Source: Candidatus Iainarchaeum sp.
GTDB lineage: Archaea; B1Sed10-29; WALL01
DNA length: 64,000 bases
Assembly (NCBI GenBank): GCA_023129115.1
Contig: JAGMCR010000012.1
Location: 1 to 64,000, forward strand
Direction: 5' to 3'
Part shown: piece by piece, positions 50,214 to 59,221 of the stretch
How the letters are laid out: each line of letters starts with the position of its first letter
How positions within the stretch are numbered: position 1 is the first letter of the stretch
Translations under genes and position numbers: made by a program
Notes under the pieces: generated by a model
Seen by the model: only the letters and a program-made list of their open reading frames with translations
What the model was told of the DNA's origin: nothing
Database searches by the model: none

Positions 50214-50915
50214 ATGGGAAAGCCAATAACACCACAGAAGAGGGGCAAGGGAAGCCCGCGCTACACAGCGCCAAGCCACCGCTACAAGACCGAGGCCCAC
50301 TACAGCCAGGGGGAGAAGACGGGCAAGGTCATCGGGTTCGAGGACGACCCGTCCAAGACTGGCATAGTGATGAAAGTCCAGTGGGAGGACGGCAGGAAAG
50401 AAATGTACCTCGCGCCAGAGGGCATTCGCGTGAATGACGAGATTGCGCAGGGCGGGGGCGAGCTCACGCTCGGCAGCGTGCTGTCGCTCGCGGACATCCC
50501 GGAGGGAGTCCCAATATTCAACATCGAGAACAAGCCCGGGGACGGCGGCAAGGCCGCGCGGGCGAGCGGCTCGAGCGCATACATAGTCGCGAAGCAGGGC
50601 GTCAAGGCAAGGGTGCGCATGCCAAGCAAGCACATCAAGACGTTCAACGTCAACTGCCGCGCCACGGTTGGGGTTTCGGCCGGCGGGGGCCGGACGGAGA
50701 AGCCCATTGTCAAGGCGGGGACGCAGTTCCACAAGCGGAGGGCGAGGGGGCAGCTGTTCCCCGTGGTCCGCGGCGTGGCAATGAACCCAATTGAGCACCC
50801 CCATGGAGGGTCACAGCACCACTCCGGCAAGGCCACGACTGTCAAGAGGAGCACGCCGCCCGGGAGGAAGGTCGGGCACATCGCGGCCCGCAGGACTGGG
50901 AGAAGGAAGAGGTGA
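50214..50915 (+). CDS. rpl2: Ribosomal protein L2 (uL2)
   Basis: The 233-residue L2 has a typical archaeal N-terminus (GKPITPQKRGKGSPRYTAPSHRYK) and the C-terminal RGVAMNPIEHPHGGSQHH motif close to the peptidyl transferase centre. It follows rpl23 directly. Confidence 0.98.
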   Translation: MGKPITPQKRGKGSPRYTAPSHRYKTEAHYSQGEKTGKVIGFEDDPSKTGIVMKVQWEDGRKEMYLAPEGIRVNDEIAQGGGELTLGSVLSLADIPEGVPIFNIENKPGDGGKAARASGSSAYIVAKQGVKARVRMPSKHIKTFNVNCRATVGVSAGGGRTEKPIVKAGTQFHKRRARGQLFPVVRGVAMNPIEHPHGGSQHHSGKATTVKRSTPPGRKVGHIAARRTGRRKR

Positions 50916-50919
50916 ATGG

Positions 50920-51303
50920 ATGGCCAAGCAGTTCATGTTCAAGGGAAAGACCATTGAAGAGCTCAAGGAAATGAAGCTCGACGACTTTTTCCAGCTCCTG
51001 CCCACGAGGATGAAGAGGAGCTACAAGCGCGGGTGGAGCAAGGACCAGGAAACGTTCCTCAAGCAGGTCCGCCGCGAGGGCAAGGATGTGGTCCGCACCC
51101 ACTGCAGGGACATGATAATCATTCCGGAAATGGTCGGGCGGAAGATTGCCGTCTACAACGGCAAGGAGTTCAACTACCTCGACATCCAGCCCGAGATGCT
51201 GGGGCACTACCTGGGCGAGTACGCGCTCACCCGGAAGGTAGTGAAGCACTCCGCCGCAGGAATCGGCGCCACGAGGTCGACCAAGTTCATATCGGTGAAG
51301 TGA
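50920..51303 (+). CDS. rps19: Ribosomal protein S19 (uS19)
   Basis: The 127-residue S19 contains MIIIPEMVGRKIAVYNGKEF and GHYLGEYALTRKVVKHSAAGIGATRS. GAGGTGA lies about 6 nt before ATG 50920. The ATG at 50916 is in another frame. Confidence 0.97.
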   Translation: MAKQFMFKGKTIEELKEMKLDDFFQLLPTRMKRSYKRGWSKDQETFLKQVRREGKDVVRTHCRDMIIIPEMVGRKIAVYNGKEFNYLDIQPEMLGHYLGEYALTRKVVKHSAAGIGATRSTKFISVK

Positions 51304-51304
51304 G

Positions 51305-51727
51305 ATGGCATACTCTTCAAAGGTTGCAGGGGCTAAGGCGTACGGGCGCAGGATAGACATGTCGCCGAAGCACGCCATGGAAATATGCAGCTACATCCGG
51401 GGCATGAACGCCGAAAAGGCGGACAAGTTCCTCAGCAATGTACAGGCCAAGGAAGAGTACGTTCCGCTCAAGAGGTTCAACCGCAAGGTCCCGCACCGCA
51501 CCGGCGGCCAGCCGGGGAGGTACCCCGTGAAGGCGGCGAAGATAATCCAGAAGCTGCTCCGCAACGCCATGAGCAACGCCGAGCAGAAGGGCATGGACCG
51601 CGAGAAGCTCAAGATTGTGCACGCGGCGTCGCACCGCGGGCCAAGCTACGGCCGCAGGAAGCCCAAGGGGCGGTGGAAGCACCACAGCATCGACACCACG
51701 CACGTCGAAATCATAGTCAACGCATGA
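51305..51727 (+). CDS. rpl22: Ribosomal protein L22 (uL22)
   Basis: The 140-residue L22 begins AYSSKVAGAKAYGRRIDMSPKHAMEIC and has the tunnel hairpin AASHRGPSYGRRKPKGRWKHHSIDTTHVEI. The start lies 1 nt after the S19 stop. Confidence 0.97.
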   Translation: MAYSSKVAGAKAYGRRIDMSPKHAMEICSYIRGMNAEKADKFLSNVQAKEEYVPLKRFNRKVPHRTGGQPGRYPVKAAKIIQKLLRNAMSNAEQKGMDREKLKIVHAASHRGPSYGRRKPKGRWKHHSIDTTHVEIIVNA

Positions 51728-51737
51728 GAGTGATTCA

Positions 51738-52430
51738 GTGATAGAGAGGAAGTTCGTCAAGGAAGGCCTGAACAGGAGCAAGCTCAACGCGTACCTCAGG
51801 CAGCGCCTCAAGCGTGCGGGGTACGTCGGCGTCCAGATACAGAAGACGCCGCTGATGACGCGGCTTGCCATCAGGGTCGAGAGGCCCGGGCTTGTGATTG
51901 GCAGGAAGGGAGCCACGATTAAGGAGCTCACCGAGACCATCCAGGCAAAGTTCAGGATAGACAACGTCCAAATCAAGGTGGACGAGATTCCTGTCCCCGA
52001 GCTGGACTCGGCGATTATGGCGAGGAGGATTGCGTCCTCGCTCGAGAAGGGCATGAACTTCCGCAGGATACTCCACTGGACGCTCGAGAAAATCATGAAG
52101 TCCGGCGCCATCGGTGCCGAGATAGTCGTGTCCGGAAAGCTCATCGGAAAGGGCGGGAAGGCAAGGACAGAGCGCGTGAGCGCCGGCTACCTCAAGAAGG
52201 CGGGCGACCCGGCCAAGATGGTGAACGTGGCGCAGACGCAGGCAATCAAGAAGGCGGGGATTATTGGCGTGACCGTCAGCATAGTCCCGCCGAGCGTGCA
52301 GTTCGCCGACAAGGTGGACGTCAGTACAGCAGTGATAGGAGGAGAAAAGGGTGGCAATACTGAAGCCGAAGGAAGCCAGGAACCTGAGCAAGGACGACCG
52401 GCAGAGCAAGCTCCAGCAGCTGCGGACTGA
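51738..52430 (+). CDS. rps3: Ribosomal protein S3 (uS3)
   Basis: The 230-residue S3 has the KH domain with GLVIGRKGATIKELTE near residue 55 and VVSGKLIGKGGKARTERV in the C-terminal domain. A GTG start is used. Its last 80 bp overlap the L29 gene. The C-terminus ends in a Glu/Pro/Ala-rich tail. Confidence 0.98.
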   Translation: MIERKFVKEGLNRSKLNAYLRQRLKRAGYVGVQIQKTPLMTRLAIRVERPGLVIGRKGATIKELTETIQAKFRIDNVQIKVDEIPVPELDSAIMARRIASSLEKGMNFRRILHWTLEKIMKSGAIGAEIVVSGKLIGKGGKARTERVSAGYLKKAGDPAKMVNVAQTQAIKKAGIIGVTVSIVPPSVQFADKVDVSTAVIGGEKGGNTEAEGSQEPEQGRPAEQAPAAAD

Positions 52431-52878
52431 GCTCTCCAAGGAGCAGGCCGCCGTGGCGAGCGGGACGCGCCCGGAGAACCCGGGGCGAATCCGCGAAGTG
52501 CGCAGGACTATCGCTAGGATACTCACAATAGAGAGGGAGCTGGAGACAGCGCCCAAGGAAAAGGCAAAAGCGGAAAAGCCGAAGGAAGAGAAGAAAGAAA
52601 AGCCGGCGCCCAAGAAGAAAAAGAAAGCCGTTAAGGCCAAGAGGAAGGAAAAGGCCTCGGCGAAGAAGACCAGGGTGAAGGCGAAGAAGAAGGCCAAGGC
52701 AGAGAAGAAAATGAAGAAAAAGACAATCAAGCCCGCCAAGAAAAAGAAGGCTGCCAAGCGGGTGAAGAAGGCGAAGAAATCCGCGAAGCCAAAGAAAAAA
52801 TCTGCGGTGAAGGCCCGGAAACGGCCTTCGACAAAGTCGAAGGCAAAAGCCAAGGCATCACCGAAGAGAGGAGGCTGA
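52351..52878 (+). CDS. rpl29: Ribosomal protein L29 (uL29) with a long Lys/Ala-rich C-terminal extension
   Basis: The first 65 residues are ordinary L29 (KPKEARNLSKDDRQSKLQQLRTELSKEQ, RIREVRRTIARILTIERE). About 105 further residues made almost only of Lys, Ala, Pro and Arg follow, making the 175-residue protein far longer than usual. The tail resembles histone H1-type tails and could bind rRNA or DNA. A GTG start is used, and the gene overlaps rps3 by 80 bp, which is unusually long. Confidence 0.93.
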   Translation: MAILKPKEARNLSKDDRQSKLQQLRTELSKEQAAVASGTRPENPGRIREVRRTIARILTIERELETAPKEKAKAEKPKEEKKEKPAPKKKKKAVKAKRKEKASAKKTRVKAKKKAKAEKKMKKKTIKPAKKKKAAKRVKKAKKSAKPKKKSAVKARKRPSTKSKAKAKASPKRGG

Positions 52879-52887
52879 TGGGCACAA

Positions 52888-53193
52888 ATGACTGAAATCT
52901 GCTCTGTGTGCGGCCTCCCGGAGGACCTCTGCGTTTGCGAAGAGATTGCCAAGGAGTCCCAAAAAATCCGCATCAAGACCGAGATAAAGAAGTACCGCAA
53001 GAAGATGACGGTCATCGAGGGCCTGGACCCAGGCATTGACCTCGACGACCTGTGCAAGAAGCTCAAGCGGCAACTGGCGTGCGGCGGGACGGCGAAGGGC
53101 AAACGGATTGAGCTCCAGGGAGACCACTCGGAGAAGGTAAAGAAACTGCTCGTCTCACTCAACTATCCAGAGGACCAGATTGAAATTGTCTAA
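52888..53193 (+). CDS. Translation initiation factor aIF1 (SUI1)
   Basis: The 101-residue protein is the archaeal eIF1/SUI1 homologue that monitors start-codon pairing on the small subunit. A short N-terminal metal-binding stretch (CSVCGLPEDLCVC) precedes the SUI1 fold (KMTVIEGLDPGIDLDDLCKKLKRQLACGGTAKGKRIELQGDH). Its 3' end overlaps the RNase P gene. In archaea sui1 often follows rpl29. Confidence 0.95.
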   Translation: MTEICSVCGLPEDLCVCEEIAKESQKIRIKTEIKKYRKKMTVIEGLDPGIDLDDLCKKLKRQLACGGTAKGKRIELQGDHSEKVKKLLVSLNYPEDQIEIV

Positions 53194-53470
53194 GGCAGTG
53201 CTTCGTGCGCTCGCCAGCAATGAATTGATTGGCCTGGATGCGAGGGTGGTGAAGAGCTCAGACCCCTCTCTTGAGGGGCTGAGCGGAAAACTTGTCGACG
53301 AGACGATGAACACGCTCGAGCTGGAGACAGAGGGGCGCGTCCGGAAGCTCGACAAGAAGTCGGTCACCCTCATAATCCGGTTCCCGGACGGGGAATACGA
53401 AGTCCCCGGCAGGGAAATCCTGCAGCGGCCCGAAGAGCGGCTGAAAAAGCTGTGGACAAAGGTGAAGTAG
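53180..53470 (+). CDS. RNase P protein component 1 (Rpp29/Pop4)
   Basis: Rpp29 is a protein subunit of archaeal RNase P, which matures tRNA 5' ends. The 96-residue product has the Sm-like beta barrel: ELIGLDARVVKSSDPSLEGLSGKLVDETMNTLEL and KKSVTLIIRFPDGEYEVPGREIL. The TTG start overlaps the aIF1 gene by 14 bp; TTG 53186 is an alternative. Confidence 0.93.
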   Translation: MKLSKAVLRALASNELIGLDARVVKSSDPSLEGLSGKLVDETMNTLELETEGRVRKLDKKSVTLIIRFPDGEYEVPGREILQRPEERLKKLWTKVK

Positions 53471-53472
53471 GC

Positions 53473-53766
53473 ATGGAATGCAATGACAAGAACTGCCCCA
53501 TCCACGCGGGGCTCAAGGTGAGGGGGAACCTCTTCGAGGCCACGGTAGTCTCTGACAAGATGACGAACTCCGTCGTCGTCGAGAGGCACTACCTCAGGAA
53601 AGTGCCGAAGTACGAGAGGCTCGAGCGGAGCCGCTCGCGCCTGACCGTCCACAAGCCCGCGTGCATGGAAGTAAAGGTCGGCGACCGGGTGTTGGTCGGC
53701 GAGACGCGGAAGCTCAGCAAGAGCAAGAGCTTCGTGGTGACCAAAGTGTTGGGGGGAGAGAAGTGA
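53473..53766 (+). CDS. rps17: Ribosomal protein S17 (uS17)
   Basis: The 97-residue protein contains DKNCPIHAGLKVRGNLFEATVVSDKMTNSVVVERHY and the OB-fold strands through VGDRVLVGETRKLSKSKSFVV. The start is ATG 53473, 2 nt after the preceding stop. Confidence 0.97.
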   Translation: MECNDKNCPIHAGLKVRGNLFEATVVSDKMTNSVVVERHYLRKVPKYERLERSRSRLTVHKPACMEVKVGDRVLVGETRKLSKSKSFVVTKVLGGEK

Positions 53767-54161
53767 AGGGGATTGCCGCCAAGATAACGAAGGGCCTCCA
53801 GATTGGCTCGCAGCTCAGGTGCGACGACAACACCGGCGCCAAGGAGCTCGAGATAATCGGGGTCAAGAAGTATCACGGCAGGCGCAGGAAGCTCCCCAAG
53901 GCGGGGGTTGGAGACATAATCGTTTGCTCGGTCAAGAAAGGCAAGCCCGAAATCAGGAAGAAAATCGTCAAGGCAGTGATTGTGCGGCAGAAGCAGCCGT
54001 TCAGGCGCAGGAACGGGACTTGGATAAAGTTCGACGACAATGCAGCCGTGCTGATTGACGACACCGGATTGCCGAAGGGCAGTGAAATCAAGGGCGTTGT
54101 TGCCAAGGAAGTTGCGGAAAGGTTCGCGAAAATCGCTACAATCGCCAAGAACGTGGTGTAA
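53763..54161 (+). CDS. rpl14: Ribosomal protein L14 (uL14)
   Basis: The 132-residue L14 shows LQIGSQLRCDDNTGAKELEIIGVK, GDIIVCSVKKGKPEIRKK and the end ERFAKIATIAKNVV. The GTG start overlaps the S17 stop (GTGA). Confidence 0.97.
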   Translation: MKGIAAKITKGLQIGSQLRCDDNTGAKELEIIGVKKYHGRRRKLPKAGVGDIIVCSVKKGKPEIRKKIVKAVIVRQKQPFRRRNGTWIKFDDNAAVLIDDTGLPKGSEIKGVVAKEVAERFAKIATIAKNVV

Positions 54162-54518
54162 ATGAGGAAGACTGTACAGCCAAGGAAGCAGAGGATTCGC
54201 ATGTACAACGCGCCCCTCCACACGAGGGGGAAGAGGATAGCGTCGCCGCTGAGCAATGAGCTCAGGGAGAAGTACGGCAAGAGGAGTGTCCCGCTTAGGG
54301 TTGGGGACACTGTGGTCGTGCTGCGGGGCAACTTCAAGGGCCACAAGGACAAGGTCACTGCAATTGACAGGAAGGCGTACCGGGTGTACGTCAAGGGCGT
54401 CGTCAACAAGAAGGCCAATGGCGAGGACGCTCCGAGGCCGGTCAATGCCTCAAACCTGCGGGTTGTCGAGCTGGTGCTTGACGACAAGCGCAGGGAGAAA
54501 ATGATTGCGAGGAAGTAA
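54162..54518 (+). CDS. rpl24: Ribosomal protein L24 (uL24)
   Basis: The 118-residue L24 has the KOW motif VGDTVVVLRGNFKGHKDKVTAID near residue 45, preceded by the archaeal N-terminal MYNAPLHTRGKRIASPLS. It starts directly after rpl14. Confidence 0.97.
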   Translation: MRKTVQPRKQRIRMYNAPLHTRGKRIASPLSNELREKYGKRSVPLRVGDTVVVLRGNFKGHKDKVTAIDRKAYRVYVKGVVNKKANGEDAPRPVNASNLRVVELVLDDKRREKMIARK

Positions 54519-54520
54519 CC

Positions 54521-55237
54521 ATGGCACGCAAAGGAGAAAGCAAAATCACGAAGCGGCTGGCTGCGCCGAAGGTCGCGAAAATCAAGAGGAAGGGCCAGAG
54601 GTTCGTGGTCCGGCCCTCGCGCGGGCCGCATTCGGTCAAGTCCTCGATTCCGCTCACAGTCGCGGCAAGGGAATTGCTCGGCATTGTGGACAATGTCCGC
54701 GAGATGAAGGCAGTGCTCAACGAGGGCAAGGTCATGGTCGACGGCAAAGTGGTGAGGGACCACCGCCTGCCGGTTGGGTTCATGGACGTGATTTCGTTCC
54801 CGACGGTGAACAAGTACTACCGCGTGCTTTACGACGCGCACGGGAGGCTAGAGCCGAGGGAGATTGACGCGAAGCAGTCAGTGTTCAAGCTGTGCCGCAT
54901 CCGGGACAAGACCGTGGTGAAGGGCGGGAAGACGCAGCTGAACCTCCACGACGGCAAGAACATTCTTTACGAGAAGAAGTGCGCGGCCGGCGACGTCGTC
55001 AAGGTAGAGCTGCCGACGCTGCGCGTAATGGACTACTACCCCCTCACCGAGGGCAGCGTCGCGTACGTCACTGGCGGCAAGCACGCCGGCGATGTCGCGA
55101 CCATCAAGAGCATTGCTGCGGGGACGCAGACGAGGAAGCCACTGGCGGTGCTCGAGAAGGGCGAGAAGACGTTCGAGACGAGGAAGGACTACGTGTTCGT
55201 CCTCGGCGTCAAGGAGCCCGCAATCAAAATTGACTAG
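54521..55237 (+). CDS. rps4e: Ribosomal protein S4e (eS4)
   Basis: The 238-residue archaeal-eukaryotic protein has an S4-like RNA-binding part (SIPLTVAARELLGIVDNVREMKAVLNEGKVMVDGKVV), a central barrel, and a C-terminal KOW-like part (GSVAYVTGGKHAGDVATIKSI). It is absent from bacteria. Confidence 0.98.
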   Translation: MARKGESKITKRLAAPKVAKIKRKGQRFVVRPSRGPHSVKSSIPLTVAARELLGIVDNVREMKAVLNEGKVMVDGKVVRDHRLPVGFMDVISFPTVNKYYRVLYDAHGRLEPREIDAKQSVFKLCRIRDKTVVKGGKTQLNLHDGKNILYEKKCAAGDVVKVELPTLRVMDYYPLTEGSVAYVTGGKHAGDVATIKSIAAGTQTRKPLAVLEKGEKTFETRKDYVFVLGVKEPAIKID

Positions 55238-55245
55238 GGATTCGC

Positions 55246-55749
55246 ATGATAAAGCTTGGGAAAGTTACTGTCAACATCGGCGTCGGCACGGCCGGCGAGC
55301 CGCTCGAGAAGGCGGAAAAGCTTCTCGAAAAGCTTAGCGGCCAGAAGCCGGTGCGCACGACGTCCAGGAAGAGGATTCCGACGTGGGGCATCAGGAAGAA
55401 GCAGGCCATCGGCGTGAAGGTAACGCTCCGCGGGAAGAAGGCGCTGGACTTCGTGAACCAGGCGATTGAGGCCAAGGAGAGGACGCTCAGGCCCAAGCAG
55501 TTCGACGAGAACGGGAACTTCGCGTTCGGCGTGTCGGAGTACATCGACATCCCTGGCGTAAAGTACGACCCCGAGATAGGGATTTACGGGTTCGACGTGT
55601 GCGTCACCCTGGAGAAGTCCGGCTACAGGATAAGCCGGAGGAAGCGCCAGAAGACGAGGGTGGCCCGCTCGCACAAGCTGACCAAGGAAGAGGCGATTGG
55701 GTGGGTGCAGAAGAACCTGGACATAAAGGTGACTGAGAATGCCGAGTAA
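55246..55749 (+). CDS. rpl5: Ribosomal protein L5 (uL5)
   Basis: The 167-residue L5 carries [33 protein letters not shown] and the [25 protein letters not shown] segment contacting 5S rRNA. Its end overlaps the S14 start by 11 bp. Confidence 0.97.
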   Translation: MIKLGKVTVNIGVGTAGEPLEKAEKLLEKLSGQKPVRTTSRKRIPTWGIRKKQAIGVKVTLRGKKALDFVNQAIEAKERTLRPKQFDENGNFAFGVSEYIDIPGVKYDPEIGIYGFDVCVTLEKSGYRISRRKRQKTRVARSHKLTKEEAIGWVQKNLDIKVTENAE

Positions 55750-55924
55750 GAAGCAGAAGCAGGTGGCCAGGGGCTCCACTGGCAAGAAGAAGCCGAAGAA
55801 GAAGGGCGACAGGAAGTGCCGGATGTGCGGGACAGCCCGCGGGCTTATCCGCAAGTACGACCTGTACATCTGCAGGCGCTGCTTCAGGGAATGCGCGAAG
55901 GAGATGGGGTTCTCGAAGTACTAA
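55739..55924 (+). CDS. rps14: Ribosomal protein S14 (uS14), zinc-binding type
   Basis: The 61-residue protein has a CRMCG...CRRC zinc site and the end [14 protein letters not shown] Lys-rich N-terminal tail makes it a little longer than typical archaeal S14. Confidence 0.96.
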   Translation: MPSKKQKQVARGSTGKKKPKKKGDRKCRMCGTARGLIRKYDLYICRRCFRECAKEMGFSKY

Positions 55925-55934
55925 GGTGATGTTT

Positions 55935-56327
55935 ATGGTTATGAACGACCCGCTTGCAAACGCCATGTCCGTCGTGAGGAACGCGTCGAACGTGGGCAAG
56001 GACGCGTGCGTGCTCAAGCCAGCGTCCAAGCTGCTGGGCAGCGTGCTCAAGGCCCTGCAGAAGGACGGCTACATCGGCGAGTTCGAGTTCGTCGACGATG
56101 GCAAGGCAGGCTATTACAACGTAACGCTCAACCGCAACATCAACAAGTGCGGCGTAATCACGCCGCGGCACGCGGTCAAGAAGGACGAGTACACCAAGTT
56201 CGAGAAGAGGTTTTTGCCGGGGCAGAACATTGGCATGCTCATAGTGTCGACCCCTTACGGTGTGATGAGCCAGAAGGAGGCCATCAAGCGCAACACCGGT
56301 GGGCAGTTGATAGCGTACGTCTATTGA
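55935..56327 (+). CDS. rps8: Ribosomal protein S8 (uS8)
   Basis: The 130-residue S8 shows DPLANAMSVVRNASNVGKDACVLKPASKLLGSVL and the end PYGVMSQKEAIKRNTGGQLIAYVY. Of several in-frame starts, ATG 55935 is best placed after AAGGTGA. Confidence 0.97.
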   Translation: MVMNDPLANAMSVVRNASNVGKDACVLKPASKLLGSVLKALQKDGYIGEFEFVDDGKAGYYNVTLNRNINKCGVITPRHAVKKDEYTKFEKRFLPGQNIGMLIVSTPYGVMSQKEAIKRNTGGQLIAYVY

Positions 56328-56337
56328 GGGAATGGAA

Positions 56338-56889
56338 ATGGTGCTGGCAGCTGAAATCAATGAAGAAGTCGCCGTGCCCGAGGGGGTAACGGTCACGGTC
56401 AGCGGGAGCAGCGTGGCCGTGAAGGGCCCGAGGGGCGAGCTGTCCAGGGACTTCGGCGAGAACAACATAGTGATTTCGCGGGAGGACAGCAATGTCGTGC
56501 TGTCGTGCAAGTTCCCCAAGAGGGGCGACAAGGCGCTCATGGGAAGCCTCACGGCGCACATCAGGAACATGGTCACTGGCGTCACGGCCGGGTTCAAGTA
56601 CGCGCTGAGGGTGTACTACTCGCACTTCCCCATGAACGTCGAGGTCCAGGGCGACAAAGTCCTAATCAAGAACTTCCTTGGCGAGAAGCACCCCCGCGAG
56701 TCCAGGATAGTGGGCCAGTCGAAGGTGACCGCCAAGGGGCAGGACGTAACCGTTGAAGGAACAGACAAGGAAGACGTGGGCCAGACCGCGGCGAACCTCG
56801 TGCTCGCGACCAAGATCAAGAAGCGCGACCCGAGGGTGTTCCGGGACGGCATATTCATAGTCGAAAAGGGGTGTATGGCCAGTGAATAA
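56338..56889 (+). CDS. rpl6: Ribosomal protein L6 (uL6)
   Basis: The 183-residue L6 has two related domains, GVTVTVSGSSVAVKGPRGELSRDF and the second from GFKYALRVYYSHFPMNVEVQGDKVLIKNFLGEK onward. ATG 56338 has GAGGGA 6 nt upstream; ATG 56332 is too close to that site. Confidence 0.97.
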   Translation: MVLAAEINEEVAVPEGVTVTVSGSSVAVKGPRGELSRDFGENNIVISREDSNVVLSCKFPKRGDKALMGSLTAHIRNMVTGVTAGFKYALRVYYSHFPMNVEVQGDKVLIKNFLGEKHPRESRIVGQSKVTAKGQDVTVEGTDKEDVGQTAANLVLATKIKKRDPRVFRDGIFIVEKGCMASE

Positions 56890-57214
56890 GAAGAAGCCGA
56901 AGTTCAAGAGGCAGCACTCCGACGCAAAGAAGCGCGTCCAGGGGAAGGGCTGGAGGCACCCGCGCGGGATTGACAGCGAGCAGAGGGAGCACCTCAAGAG
57001 CCGCGGGAAGCACCCGCGCATCGGGTACGGCTCCCCAAAGAGCTCAAGGGGCCTGCACCCAACCGGCGTGAAGGAAGTCATGGTCAAGACGCTCGGCGAC
57101 CTCGCGAAGGTCGGCGAGGGAATGGCCGCGCGGCTTTATTCGAAGCTCGGGAAGAGGAAGCGGGCAGAGATAGTTGCGAAGGCCAAGGAAAAAAAGGTTA
57201 GGGTGTTGAACTGA
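56882..57214 (+). CDS. rpl32e: Ribosomal protein L32e (eL32)
   Basis: The 110-residue archaeal-eukaryotic protein contains FKRQHSDAKKRVQGKGWRHPRGIDSEQREHLKSRGKHPRIGYGSPKSSRGLHPTG. It uses GTG as start and overlaps rpl6 and rpl19e. Confidence 0.97.
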   Translation: MNKKKPKFKRQHSDAKKRVQGKGWRHPRGIDSEQREHLKSRGKHPRIGYGSPKSSRGLHPTGVKEVMVKTLGDLAKVGEGMAARLYSKLGKRKRAEIVAKAKEKKVRVLN

Positions 57215-57624
57215 TGGAGCTCAACAAGCTGCGTGCACTCGCCGCAAAGACCCTGAAGGTCGGGCAGTCAAGGATAAGGATAGCCAACGCAGAGAAGGCA
57301 TCCGAGGCCATTACGCGCGACGACGTCAGGACGCTGCACAAGGAGGGCGCCATCAAGGTATTGCCCCCAAAGGGCACAAGCCGCGGAAGGGCCCGGGTGC
57401 TTGCCGCCAAGAAGAAGGCGGGCAGGAAGACCGGGGCGGGCAAGCGCAAGGGCACGAAGAAGACGCGCGAGAAAAAGAAGGCTAAGTGGATGACGCAGGT
57501 CCGCGCGCAGCGCAGGGCGCTGAGGAAAAAGAAGCCGCTGAACTACCGCACCATTTACAAGATGATTAAGGGTGGATACTTCAAGAGCGTGAAGCACTTG
57601 GAGTCGTTCATCGCGAAGGAGTGA
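57214..57624 (+). CDS. rpl19e: Ribosomal protein L19e (eL19)
   Basis: The 136-residue protein has KLRALAAKTLKVGQSRIRI, EAITRDDVRTLHKEGAIKV and a Lys/Arg-rich middle reaching into rRNA. It is found in archaea and eukaryotes only, in the usual position between L32e and L18. Confidence 0.97.
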   Translation: MELNKLRALAAKTLKVGQSRIRIANAEKASEAITRDDVRTLHKEGAIKVLPPKGTSRGRARVLAAKKKAGRKTGAGKRKGTKKTREKKKAKWMTQVRAQRRALRKKKPLNYRTIYKMIKGGYFKSVKHLESFIAKE

Positions 57625-57629
57625 GCTAG

Positions 57630-58106
57630 ATGGTCCAGAAGACGACTTACTCGATGAAATTCCGCCGGAGGCGGGAGGGAAAGACCGACTACCGCAAGCG
57701 GCTCGGGCTCCTCAAGTCGAGGAAGCCGAGGCTCGTGGTCAGGATTACTGCCAGGAATGTGCTCGCGCAGGTCGTAAAGTACAACGCCAAGGGCGACGAG
57801 GTGCTGGCCACGGCGAGCTCTGCCGAGGTCAGGGGCCTGGGTTTCAAGGGCCACGCCGGCAATGCCGAGGCGGCGTACCTCACGGGCATGCTCTGCGCAA
57901 AGAAGGCAATCAAGGCAGGGGTGAAGGAGGCCATGCTGGACATTGGCCTGCACACGCCGGTCAACGGCTCCAACGTGTTCGCGGCGCTGAGGGGCGCGCT
58001 CGACGGGGGAATGGATATTCCGCACGACGGGAAGTGCTTCCCGGCCGAGGAGCGCATCAAGACCGGGAAGGGCGAGGCGGCCCGGGAAAAGATATTGAAG
58101 GGGTAA
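57630..58106 (+). CDS. rpl18: Ribosomal protein L18 (uL18)
   Basis: The 158-residue L18 binds 5S rRNA together with L5. KFRRRREGKTDYRKRLGLLKSRKPRLVVR and GALDGGMDIPHDGKCFPAEERI are characteristic of the archaeal form. Confidence 0.97.
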   Translation: MVQKTTYSMKFRRRREGKTDYRKRLGLLKSRKPRLVVRITARNVLAQVVKYNAKGDEVLATASSAEVRGLGFKGHAGNAEAAYLTGMLCAKKAIKAGVKEAMLDIGLHTPVNGSNVFAALRGALDGGMDIPHDGKCFPAEERIKTGKGEAAREKILKG

Positions 58107-58112
58107 TGTTTC

Positions 58113-58793
58113 ATGCAGGCAAAGAACAAGAGAGTGCAACGCAAGCCGAGGAAGACGCGGGAGGAGCAGCGGCAGGAAATGCTCGTCGAGTGGGTCCCCA
58201 AGACCAGGACCGGCAAGCTTGTGCTCGCCGGCGACGTCACTTCGATTGAGCAGCTTTACGACAAGAACCTGCCCATACTCGAGTCCGAGATAGTGGACAT
58301 GCTCGTCCCCGACCTGCAGGAAGAGGTCCTGAACGTCAAGGCCGTGCAGAGGACCACTGACTCCGGCAGGAAGAGGAGCTTTTTGGTGACTGCGGCCGTC
58401 GGGAACAAGGCAGGCTATGTCGGCGTTGGCACCGGCAGGGGCTTGAACGTGCGGCCCGCGATACAGAAGGCGGTCGAGAACGCGAAGCTCAACATCATAG
58501 CAATCCGCCAGGGCTGCGGCTCCTGGGAGTGCGGGTGCGGCCTGGGCCACAGCGTGCCTTACAAGAGCAAGGGCAAGTGCGGCTCGGTAAGGATGACGCT
58601 CATCCCCGCGCCGAAGGGCACGGGCATCGTCGCCGGGAGAACGGCAAGGAAAGTGCTCGAGCTGGCGGGAATCAAGGACGTGTGGACCAAGACCAAGGGC
58701 GACACGCGCACGGTGTTCAACTTCGCGGTCGCGACGCTTGACGCGCTGAAGAACATCAGGCGGAAAAAGTTCCCAGTGGGTGAGGCGTCTTGA
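58113..58793 (+). CDS. rps5: Ribosomal protein S5 (uS5)
   Basis: The 226-residue S5 has the RNA-binding domain with [24 protein letters not shown] near residue 90, and the C-terminal [34 protein letters not shown]. The end overlaps the TTG start of rpl30. Confidence 0.98.
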   Translation: MQAKNKRVQRKPRKTREEQRQEMLVEWVPKTRTGKLVLAGDVTSIEQLYDKNLPILESEIVDMLVPDLQEEVLNVKAVQRTTDSGRKRSFLVTAAVGNKAGYVGVGTGRGLNVRPAIQKAVENAKLNIIAIRQGCGSWECGCGLGHSVPYKSKGKCGSVRMTLIPAPKGTGIVAGRTARKVLELAGIKDVWTKTKGDTRTVFNFAVATLDALKNIRRKKFPVGEAS

Positions 58794-59221
58794 AGCGCAT
58801 TGCAGTAGTCAAGGTGAGGGGAAGCATCCGCGTGCCCCAGACGGTTAAGGACACCATGGCAATGATTAACCTCACGAGGGTGAACCACTGCGTGCTCATC
58901 GACGACCGGGACACTTACAAGGGAATGCTCCAGAAGGCAAAGGACTACATCACGTGGGGCGAGGTATCGCCCAAGAGCATGGAGAGAATGCTCACAAAGA
59001 GGGGCAATGTCACGGACTTTGGCAAGTACAAGACCGTGGAGGCGTTTGTCGAGGCATTCATGAAGTTCGAGGGCGAGCTGGACGAAATACACGCTGGGCC
59101 GGTGTTCAGGCTTTCCCCCCCGAAGAAGGGGTACGAGAGCACCAAGAAGCCGTTCGCGAAGAAGGGCTCGCTCGGCAACCGGGGCGAGGCGATTAACCAG
59201 CTGCTCGCGAGGATGATATAA
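58790..59221 (+). CDS. rpl30: Ribosomal protein L30 (uL30)
   Basis: The 143-residue archaeal L30 begins [37 protein letters not shown] and ends with [30 protein letters not shown] start overlaps rps5, which might lower its translation. Confidence 0.96.
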   Translation: MKRIAVVKVRGSIRVPQTVKDTMAMINLTRVNHCVLIDDRDTYKGMLQKAKDYITWGEVSPKSMERMLTKRGNVTDFGKYKTVEAFVEAFMKFEGELDEIHAGPVFRLSPPKKGYESTKKPFAKKGSLGNRGEAINQLLARMI

